A stretch of DNA of 64,000 bases, taken from positions 1-64,000 of the forward strand of contig JBBROD010000018.1 in the NCBI GenBank assembly GCA_038229715.1, in the 5' to 3' direction. The number at the start of each line of letters is the position of its first letter. The first letter of the stretch is position 1. The notes beneath the pieces were generated by a model. That model was given only the letters and a program-made list of their open reading frames with translations, was not told the DNA's origin and did no database searches. The translations under genes were made by a program, and so were the position numbers. Below are positions 15,532 to 22,635 of this stretch, in pieces. This DNA is from JANMES01 sp038229715 (GTDB lineage Bacteria > Planctomycetota > Phycisphaerae > Tepidisphaerales > Tepidisphaeraceae).

Positions 15532-17214
15532 ATGCCCCCCGAATCTGAAAAAATTATCTACTCCATGATCGGCGTCACGAAGATGCACGAGAAGAAGGTG
15601 ATCCTCAAGGACATCTATCTCTCCTACTTCTACGGCGCGAAGATCGGCGTGCTCGGGCTGAACGGCGCGGGCAAATCGTCGCTGCTGCGCATCCTTGCGG
15701 GGATCGACACCCACTACGACGGGCAGATCAACAAATCGCCCGGCTACACCGTCGGATTTCTGGAGCAGGAGCCGCTGGTCGACAGCAAGCTCACCGTCCG
15801 CGAAGTCGTCGAGCAGGGAGCAGCCAGGACGATCGAGCTTCTGAAAGAGTACGATCGCATCAACGAAAAGCTCGGCGAGCCGCTCAGCGATAACGAGATG
15901 ACCAAGACGCTGGAGAAGCAGGGGGAGATTCAGGAAAAGCTCGACCACCTCAGCGCCTGGGATCTCGACCAGCAGCTTGAACAGGCGATGGACGCGCTGC
16001 GGTGCCCGCCGGGCGATACGCCGGTGAGTATTATCTCCGGCGGTGAGAAACGCCGCGTTGCGCTTTGCCGGCTGTTGCTGCAGAAACCGGATATTCTGCT
16101 GCTGGATGAACCGACGAATCACCTCGACGCCGAGAGCATCAACTGGCTGGAACAGCACCTCAAGCGATACGCGGGCACGATCATCGCGGTGACGCACGAT
16201 CGGTACTTTCTGGACAACGTCGCCGGTTGGATACTCGAGCTCGATCGCGGCGTGGGCATTCCGTACAAGGGCAATTACACCAATTGGCTGGAAGCGAAGC
16301 AGACGCGACTCAAGATCGAAGAGAAGACCGAAAGCGCGCGTCAGAAGGCGCTGGCGCATGAATTGGAATGGGTGCGATCCAGCCCGCGCGCCCGCCAGGT
16401 GAAATCCAAAGCCCGCCTGAAGGCTTACGAGACGATGGCCGCCCAGGAGCAGGCGAAGAAGGCGGCAGAGATCGAAATCTACATCCCGCCCGGCCCGCGG
16501 CTGGGGCAGCTGGTGATCGAGGCCGACAAGATCGCCAAAAGCTACGGCGACAATCTGCTGTACGAAAACGTCAGCTTCAGCATCCCGCCGGGCAGCATCG
16601 TCGGCGTGATCGGACCGAACGGGGCCGGCAAAACCACGCTGTTCCGCATGATCACCGGGACCGAAAAACCCGACGCCGGCACGATCAAGATCGGCGATAG
16701 CGTGAAGCTGGCGTTCCTCGATCAATCGCGCGACGGGCTCGGCACGACGGACAGCGTGTGGCAATCGATCACCGACGCCAAGGAAACCGTGCAACTCGGC
16801 ACGCTGCAGGTGAACAGCCGGGCGTATGTGGCGCGCTTCGGCTTCACCGGGACCGACCAGAGCCGATCCGTCGGCACGCTCTCCGGCGGCGAGCGCAACC
16901 GCGTACACCTGGCCCGCATGCTCAAGAGCGGCGCGAATGTCATCCTGCTAGACGAACCCACGAACGACTTGGATGTGAACACGATCCGCAGCGTTGAAGA
17001 GGCGCTCGAAAACTTCGCCGGCTGCGCCATCATCGTCAGCCACGACCGCTGGTTCCTTGACCGGACGGCGACGCACATTCTGTCATTCGAAGGCGACAGC
17101 AAAGTGGTTTTCTTTGAAGGCAACTTCAGTGACTATGAATTGGACAAGCACAAGCGTCTGGGGACCGATGCGGATCAGCCGCATCGGATCAAGTACCGGA
17201 AGCTGACCAAGTGA
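15532..17214 (+). CDS. ettA: ABC-F protein, energy-dependent translational throttle EttA
   Basis: 560 aa with two ABC cassettes and no membrane region. Cassette 1 has GLNGAGKSS, SGGEKRRVALCRLLL and DILLLDEPTNHLD. Cassette 2 has GPNGAGKTT, LSGGERNRVHLARML and VILLDEPTNDLD. The opening YSMIGVTKMHEKKVILKDI and the linker (GNYTNWLEAKQTRL) are typical of EttA rather than Uup or YheS. EttA binds the ribosomal E site and gates the first elongation steps according to ATP/ADP. It is convergent with the VWA gene, only 16 bases apart. Confidence 0.92.
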   Translation: MPPESEKIIYSMIGVTKMHEKKVILKDIYLSYFYGAKIGVLGLNGAGKSSLLRILAGIDTHYDGQINKSPGYTVGFLEQEPLVDSKLTVREVVEQGAARTIELLKEYDRINEKLGEPLSDNEMTKTLEKQGEIQEKLDHLSAWDLDQQLEQAMDALRCPPGDTPVSIISGGEKRRVALCRLLLQKPDILLLDEPTNHLDAESINWLEQHLKRYAGTIIAVTHDRYFLDNVAGWILELDRGVGIPYKGNYTNWLEAKQTRLKIEEKTESARQKALAHELEWVRSSPRARQVKSKARLKAYETMAAQEQAKKAAEIEIYIPPGPRLGQLVIEADKIAKSYGDNLLYENVSFSIPPGSIVGVIGPNGAGKTTLFRMITGTEKPDAGTIKIGDSVKLAFLDQSRDGLGTTDSVWQSITDAKETVQLGTLQVNSRAYVARFGFTGTDQSRSVGTLSGGERNRVHLARMLKSGANVILLDEPTNDLDVNTIRSVEEALENFAGCAIIVSHDRWFLDRTATHILSFEGDSKVVFFEGNFSDYELDKHKRLGTDADQPHRIKYRKLTK

Positions 17215-17230
17215 GTGTCAGCCGGGGTCA

Positions 17231-18844
17231 TTATCGTCCGACTTTGGCCGCTTGCCCGACGTAAAGCTCGAATGCATCGAGGAGCGGATCGATTCGGTCC
17301 CGATACTGCTTGTTGATGCTGGACTTGATCAGGGTGTGGGGTATGACCGCGAAATTTTTGATCGGAATAATTCCTTCCACGGATTTCCCTACATTGCCTT
17401 TTGCGGATCCGGCGAGCTCAAAATGAACACCGCCTCCGGCGATGATCGCTTCGTGTCCGCTCGCGGTGCCTTGAGGTGCTGTCGTGACTCCATGAACGTA
17501 GAATCCTTGCTTGGCGGCAGTTATGACAAGGTCCTTGGTTGCCGCTTCGGTTCCCTTGGTGAGGTTCGAATCGAAAATCAGCACGATCACATGAATGCTG
17601 TTGGGTTCAACGGACCATTTTAATTTAGAAATCGCAGTGAACAGTCCCCCGTGAACCGCCGAGCCCGAGTGCATGTTATGGATGGCCGGGTCGGGCTTGG
17701 GGATTTTCTCCGCCGCCATTGCCGCCGCCAATGCGCCGGCTTCCTTGTTCAGTGCCAGGTATTTGGTTTGGTACCACGGATGAAGTGCAGCCGATTTGCA
17801 GCATTTCAGCTCGAGCTTCGGCAGCGTTTCATGTCGGAAATAGACCGCGCCGACCCGCGACTGATCGCTGACCAGCGAAATCACCCGCATCACCTTCGCC
17901 GTTTCAGCGGCCACCGTTTGGTTCGTCGCGTTCATCGAACCGGTGGAATCCATCACCCACGCAAGGTCAAAGTTGCTGATCGCGAGCTTGCCTAATTCAA
18001 GATCCTTGTGCCATTGCTCGTCGTTGGGATCGGTAATGCGCTGCGGCGCGGGAACCAACTTGCCGATCCCGGTGTAGGGGCGGACGGTCGGTCCCGAAGC
18101 GTTCTGCCCGGCGGCGGCGGCGAACTTCGTAAGTTCTCCCCGCCGCTTTTCGTCCAGAGCAGAACCCTTGGAAACCGGTGCGTCTGCCTGGGGCCCATTG
18201 GGCAGCGCCATCAACAGGAATTCCGCTGCCGGCCAGCGCCGCGAATCGCTCAGCTGCTCGGCCACATGCTGGATCAGCGCGGGTTCGTTCCAGGTTGCCA
18301 GCAGTCGGCCGGCGGACTTCAGCACCGGCAGATCGTTATCTTCCTTAGGCGAGTACTTGAGCATGATCAGATCGAACGCTTTGGTGCTGATGGCTTTGAC
18401 CTGCGATTGAGGAATCGAAACCGCGGCATCCAGCATCGGCTTCACGGTCGTTCCGGGCAGTTCATTGCTGGCAACCAGTTCCAGGCCGCGCTCGACCCAG
18501 TAGTCATAGTTCGCCTTGGGCAGGCTGGTCTGACGGGCATGAAGAATCTCCCACGCCAGGTAGGAGACGATCAGGTCTTTGTTCCCCGCCGCTTCGATCA
18601 ACGCCAGGGTGCTTGGCAAGCTGTCGATTTTCGAAAGCGACATCAGCGCGATCAGCTTCGGCAGCCGCGGCTTCGACGACAACGGCGCGGCGTAGGTTTT
18701 GGCAAGGTATTGTTCCAGCAAGGCAATGTCGCCCTCCTTGCTTCTGCGCGTGGTCGGCTGGGCTTCGTCGTCGGCGAAGCAAAACAGGCTGGCGGTCAGA
18801 ATGACTGAGACAACGGTCAGGAATAGTTTCACTCGGTGGGTCAT
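17231..18844 (-). CDS. Secreted protein with a von Willebrand factor A domain
   Basis: 537 aa from the ATG at 18844, chosen for the GGAG ten bases upstream and a clean signal peptide (VKLFLTVVSVILTASLFCFA). The first 200 residues look helical and HEAT-like. From about residue 290, DLAWVMDSTGSMNATNQ provides the MIDAS DxSxS-type metal site of a VWA domain. RVGAVYFRHE and SIHVIVLIFDS fit the succeeding strands. VWA domains mediate metal-dependent protein binding. The ligand is unknown and there are no clear partners nearby. Confidence 0.7.
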   Translation of the reverse strand: MTHRVKLFLTVVSVILTASLFCFADDEAQPTTRRSKEGDIALLEQYLAKTYAAPLSSKPRLPKLIALMSLSKIDSLPSTLALIEAAGNKDLIVSYLAWEILHARQTSLPKANYDYWVERGLELVASNELPGTTVKPMLDAAVSIPQSQVKAISTKAFDLIMLKYSPKEDNDLPVLKSAGRLLATWNEPALIQHVAEQLSDSRRWPAAEFLLMALPNGPQADAPVSKGSALDEKRRGELTKFAAAAGQNASGPTVRPYTGIGKLVPAPQRITDPNDEQWHKDLELGKLAISNFDLAWVMDSTGSMNATNQTVAAETAKVMRVISLVSDQSRVGAVYFRHETLPKLELKCCKSAALHPWYQTKYLALNKEAGALAAAMAAEKIPKPDPAIHNMHSGSAVHGGLFTAISKLKWSVEPNSIHVIVLIFDSNLTKGTEAATKDLVITAAKQGFYVHGVTTAPQGTASGHEAIIAGGGVHFELAGSAKGNVGKSVEGIIPIKNFAVIPHTLIKSSINKQYRDRIDPLLDAFELYVGQAAKVGR

Positions 18845-18990
18845 AAGATTGCGCTCCGCAGCCATTGATATCAATTCGGGAAATCGAAAGCAAAAGGATA
18901 CTCGATTTTACCGACATTCGACTCAAAAACCGCCGCGGCAATGCGTTAAATCCTTGCCCAATGGATGGGGTTGGGGAATACTGGCCGGTC

Positions 18991-19779
18991 ATGAGGCACC
19001 TATTTCCGGCATCGAGCAAAACGGTCATCGGCATGCTCCACCTTCCCGCCTTGCCCGGTTCGCCGGGCTTTGCGGGCAAGCTCGACCGCATTTACGACGT
19101 AGTGCTGGCCGACGCCCGCGCCCTCGAGGCCGGCGGAGTTCACGGCCTGATGATGGAAAACTTCGGCGACATCCCTTTCTTCCCCGGGCGCGTGCCTTCG
19201 TTTGTGGTGGCGCAGATGACGGCCATCGCGTGCGAGGTTCGCCGCGTCTGCAAACTGCCGCTGGGGATCAACGTGCTGCGGAACGACGGGCTGAGCGCGC
19301 TGTCGATCGCGGTAGCCGCCAACGCGAATTTCATCCGTGTCAACGTGCTGTCGGGCGCTCGCGTGTGCGATCAGGGAATGCTGCAGGGCATCGCTCACGA
19401 TCTGCTTCGCGAGCGGGCGCTGCTGCAGGCACAGCATATCCAGATCATGGCCGACGTGGACGTGAAGCACTCCGCCCCGCTAGCCGCCCGCCCGCTGGCG
19501 GACGAAGTCGACGACACCCTACACCGCGGGCTGGCCGACGCGGTAATCGTCAGCGGCGCTGGAACCGGCAAGCCAACGGACTTAGGCAAGCTTCAAGTGG
19601 TGAAAGCCGCCGCCGGTGATGCGCCGGTCTTCCTCGGCTCAGGCGTGACCGCCAAAAGCATCGCCGGCTTTCTCCCTCACGCCGACGGCTTCATCGTCGG
19701 CACGGCGTTCAAGGAAAACGGCGACGTCGCTCGGCCGGTGGATACCCAACGCGTCCGAGAGTTGATTCAAAAGCTGTGA
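18991..19779 (+). CDS. BtpA/SgcQ family protein
   Basis: 262 aa from the ATG at 18991; the frame is open further upstream, but that part overlaps the divergent gene and is not family-like. KTVIGMLHLPALPGSP is the conserved start of the BtpA family, a TIM-barrel-like group. GVHGLMMENFGDIPF and NANFIRVNVLSG follow in order, and DAVIVSGAGTGKPTDL is the late phosphate-loop-like motif. BtpA is needed for photosystem I stability in cyanobacteria, but most bacterial homologues have no defined role. It is a single gene, with no pathway evident from neighbours. Confidence 0.82.
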   Translation: MRHLFPASSKTVIGMLHLPALPGSPGFAGKLDRIYDVVLADARALEAGGVHGLMMENFGDIPFFPGRVPSFVVAQMTAIACEVRRVCKLPLGINVLRNDGLSALSIAVAANANFIRVNVLSGARVCDQGMLQGIAHDLLRERALLQAQHIQIMADVDVKHSAPLAARPLADEVDDTLHRGLADAVIVSGAGTGKPTDLGKLQVVKAAAGDAPVFLGSGVTAKSIAGFLPHADGFIVGTAFKENGDVARPVDTQRVRELIQKL

Positions 19780-19979
19780 CCAAAAAACAGCATGCCTTCA
19801 AAAACACCTTCCGCGTTGGTTCACACCCCGGCGATAGCGAGATGTCATTTCTGATTCATACAGCAATCGGTACAGCATCCTCGATTGCCTCAAAAGACCC
19901 GCCAGACCGCGCTTCCTAACGCCTGCAACTTTGGTTTGCTGCCCCGTTGATTTATCTTTCCCAGCCGTCGGGCATCCTA

Positions 19980-19985
19980 TATAAT
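19980..19985 (+). promoter_or_regulatory. Possible -10 element upstream of rpoN
   Basis: TATAAT at 19980-19985 lies about 58 bases before the rpoN ATG in a 263-base gap with no gene. No good -35 hexamer sits at 16-18 bases; TTGATT at 19947 is too far upstream. Only the -10 match supports this. Confidence 0.3.
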
Positions 19986-20042
19986 CACCCTCGCAAGCAA
20001 AACATATGCCCGTGAAATGAATCGTATAAGCAATTGTAAATA

Positions 20043-21593
20043 ATGCAGTTATCACACTCCATGTCGATGCGGATGGATCAGCGCCAAGTGCTGACCCCGC
20101 GGATGATCCAGAGCATGGAGATTCTGCAATTGCCGCTCATGGCGCTCGAGGAACGCATCGAGCAGGAACTGCAGGCCAACCCGGTTTTGGAGCTTGCGGA
20201 TAACGAAGCCGACCCAGGCGACCGCGCATTGATGGCGGAAAACGCCTCAGAACACGCCGACGCTTCCTCCCGATTCTCCGAAGACGAACGCCCGCTGGTG
20301 GTGAAGGAAAACTCCAACGGCTCGGACGACTTCAACCGCCTGGACAAACTCGCCGACTACCTCGACAGCGAGGAGTTTTCCACCAACGGCGGCCTGCGGG
20401 ATTACACCCGCAACGGGTCGGCCAACTCCGGCGACGGCGATCGCGATAAAAAGCTCGACGCGATGAACAACACCGCAAGCCGCGGCGGGAACCTGTCGGA
20501 ATACCTCCTCAACCAATGGGTGTTCGTGGAAGCCCCCGAACCGATCAAGCTCGCCGGCGAGGCGATCATCAACCACATCGACGCGAGCGGCTACCTGCGG
20601 ACCGAGCCGGAGCGAATCCAGCGGGAAAGCAAAATCCCATTCACGATCGAGCAGCTGGCCGAAGCGCTGAAGCTGGTGCAGACGCTGGAGCCGGCCGGCA
20701 TCGCCGCCCGCACGCCGGCCGAGTGTTTGCTGCTGCAGCTCTACGCGCTGGAGCACGGCGACGATTCGGACTTGGCCGAGGGGCACGATTTTCCGCTGGA
20801 AAAAGCGCTGGTCCGCGACCATCTCAAAGACCTTGAGATGAACCGCTACCCTCAGATCAGCAAAAAGCTCGGCCGAAGCATCGACGAACTGAAAGCCGCG
20901 GTGAAACGCCTCGGCCGGCTCACCCCGCACCCCGGCAAGCTGATCGGCCCTACCGACGCCCCGCCGATCACGCCCGACGCGATTGTCTTCCTCAACGAGG
21001 AAACCGGCAAGTACGACATCGAGATGGCGCACGACCCCGTGCCCGGCCTGTCGATCAGCCAGATGTACCAGAAGATGGCCAAGGAAAAAGGCGTCGACAA
21101 AACCACCCGCGAGTTCCTGTCGAACAACGTCCGCAACGCCAAGTGGCTGCTGGAGGCGATCGAACAGCGCAAGAGCACGATCCACCGCGTGATCCGCGCC
21201 GTCGTCGACGCTCAGCAGGAGTTTTTCGAAAAAGGCCCCGAACACCTCAAGCCCCTGCCGATGATCGGCGTGGCTGACCAACTGGGCATTCACGTGGCTA
21301 CCGTCAGCCGGGCGGTAAGCGAAAAGTGGATTCAAACCCCCCGCGGCGTTTTCCCGCTCCGCCGCTTCTTCTCCGGCGGCACGCAAAACGCCGAAGGCGA
21401 AGACATGAGCTGGGACGCGGTGAAGGAAAAACTCAAGATCATCATCGACAACGAAGACAAGAAGAACCCGTTGAACGACGACGAAATCGTCGCGCAATTG
21501 AGCGCCCAAGGGCTGACGCTCGCCCGCCGCACGGTGGCGAAGTACCGGAAGATCATGAACCTCCCGACGGCGCGGCAGCGGCGGGAGTTTTAG
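20043..21593 (+). CDS. rpoN: RNA polymerase sigma-54 factor (RpoN)
   Basis: 516 aa. The N-terminal activator-responsive region RQVLTPRMIQSMEILQLPL is rich in Gln and Leu as expected. A variable acidic linker (residues 55-150) is followed by the core-binding domain. The C-terminus contains the helix-turn-helix segment HVATVSRAVSEKW and the RpoN box ARRTVAKYRK, which reads the -24 element. Sigma-54 needs AAA+ activators; none is encoded in the window. It is followed by a repeat element and an ECF sigma gene on the same strand. Confidence 0.95.
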   Translation: MQLSHSMSMRMDQRQVLTPRMIQSMEILQLPLMALEERIEQELQANPVLELADNEADPGDRALMAENASEHADASSRFSEDERPLVVKENSNGSDDFNRLDKLADYLDSEEFSTNGGLRDYTRNGSANSGDGDRDKKLDAMNNTASRGGNLSEYLLNQWVFVEAPEPIKLAGEAIINHIDASGYLRTEPERIQRESKIPFTIEQLAEALKLVQTLEPAGIAARTPAECLLLQLYALEHGDDSDLAEGHDFPLEKALVRDHLKDLEMNRYPQISKKLGRSIDELKAAVKRLGRLTPHPGKLIGPTDAPPITPDAIVFLNEETGKYDIEMAHDPVPGLSISQMYQKMAKEKGVDKTTREFLSNNVRNAKWLLEAIEQRKSTIHRVIRAVVDAQQEFFEKGPEHLKPLPMIGVADQLGIHVATVSRAVSEKWIQTPRGVFPLRRFFSGGTQNAEGEDMSWDAVKEKLKIIIDNEDKKNPLNDDEIVAQLSAQGLTLARRTVAKYRKIMNLPTARQRREF

Positions 21594-21600
21594 GGCAAAC

Positions 21601-21750
21601 GCGAAATCCGAATGACGAAACCCGAAACCCGAAATCCGAATGAATGACGAATGACGAAGTCCGAATGACGAAAAGCGATTTCAACCATTCGTCATTCAGG
21701 CTTCGTCATTCATTCGGATTTCGGGTTTCGTCATTCGGGTTTCAGGTTTT
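21601..21750. repeat. Paired inverted repeat, CGAATGACGAAACCC family, copy 1
   Basis: The left arm (about 21601-21676) is built from GAATGACGAA and CCCGAAATCC modules, and the right arm (about 21685-21750) is its imperfect complement. Related elements lie at 49012-49150 and, as a single arm, at 55891-55965. The open frame running through it is not likely to be translated. Confidence 0.8.
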
Positions 21751-21829
21751 GGGCTTTCCCAGCAACTTTCCGCGCGCGCCGTGCGTCCAACCCTCGTCTA
21801 CTGATTCAGCACGGGATCGTGAGGTCGGC

Positions 21830-22480
21830 GTGAATGAGCAGGGTTCGCCAGCGCAGTCAAACAACGCCGACGCCGTTCGCGCGATCGCGGGGGATCGCGC
21901 GGCGTTCGTCCGGCTGGTGAACCGCACCGCCCGGCTGGTGCTGGCAACCATCCTGCTCGACGTGCGCGACCCGCACTTAGCCGACGACCTGACGCAGGAA
22001 ACGTTTCTCAAAGCCTGGCGAGCCATCGGCACGCTGAACGATCCGTCGCGGTTCAACGCCTGGCTGATCGGGATCGCCAAAACGACGTGTGTTGATGCTC
22101 ACCGCAACGCCCATCGCAAAAAGCGAAGCGTGCCCGGCCTTCCGCCGATCCGCCCGCTTCAGCGGGTGGAGTCAGAGCCCGAAGACCCCGCGCCCGGCCC
22201 GCTCGAGCAGTTATCGCAAACCGATCAACGCGAGCGGTTGATCGAAGCCCTGAAGTCGCTCCCCGACGGCCAACGCGACGTGCTGTCGATGCGTTATCTG
22301 GCCGGCGCGGATTACGAAACGATCGCGATGCAACTGAACCTGACCGACGGCGCGTTACGCGGGCTGCTCCATCGCGGGCTGGCCGAACTACGAGAACGCC
22401 TCAACAGAAACACCGGCGAAGCGCCCGTGCCAAGGCGCGATCCGCGACGAACGATGTTTAACCTGAACCTTGAGCCGTGA
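21830..22480 (+). CDS. ECF-type RNA polymerase sigma factor
   Basis: 216 aa from a GTG at 21830 preceded by GAGGT at good spacing. The frame is open for 62 more codons through a repeat element and that part should be disregarded. Region 2 contains DDLTQETFLKAWRAI, the core-binding helix and -10 recognition; region 4 contains LPDGQRDVLSMRYLAGADYETIAMQLNLTDGAL, the -35-reading helix-turn-helix. A proline-rich linker separates them. The next gene encodes a membrane anti-sigma factor, so activity is probably controlled by sequestration at the membrane. Confidence 0.88.
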   Translation: MNEQGSPAQSNNADAVRAIAGDRAAFVRLVNRTARLVLATILLDVRDPHLADDLTQETFLKAWRAIGTLNDPSRFNAWLIGIAKTTCVDAHRNAHRKKRSVPGLPPIRPLQRVESEPEDPAPGPLEQLSQTDQRERLIEALKSLPDGQRDVLSMRYLAGADYETIAMQLNLTDGALRGLLHRGLAELRERLNRNTGEAPVPRRDPRRTMFNLNLEP

Positions 22481-22490
22481 CGAAACGTCG

Positions 22491-22598
22491 CCCGTACCAC
22501 GGGCCTCCGGCCCGTGCTGGCGACTTGCGGATTCGAGAAATCGCGCGTCATCGGCTCATCCGATTCGTTCGGCACGGGCCGGAGGCCCGTGGTACGGG
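22491..22598. repeat. Paired inverted repeat, CCCGTACCACGGGCC family, copy 1
   Basis: 27-bp arms at 22491-22517 and 22572-22598 are exact complements. The element lies between the ECF sigma gene and its anti-sigma gene. Another copy is at 62458-62562 and a solo arm lies near 25949-25962. Confidence 0.88.
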
Positions 22599-22635
22599 TG
22601 ACCGAACCGACGGCCAAAAAGACACATGGTGCACT

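Noticed and set aside
15073..16908. 611-codon frame antisense to ettA and the repeat-protein gene
   Set aside because: It is the complement of two well-supported genes and carries no recognisable motif; its repetitive end is the mirror of the 33-bp tandem repeat.
20247..21509. 420-codon frame antisense to rpoN
   Set aside because: RpoN is unmistakable on the other strand; the antisense product has low-complexity character typical of mirrored codons.
21644..21829. N-terminal extension of the ECF sigma factor through a repeat element
   Set aside because: These 62 codons translate the inverted repeat and have no sigma-factor similarity; a GTG with a proper ribosome-binding site lies at 21830.
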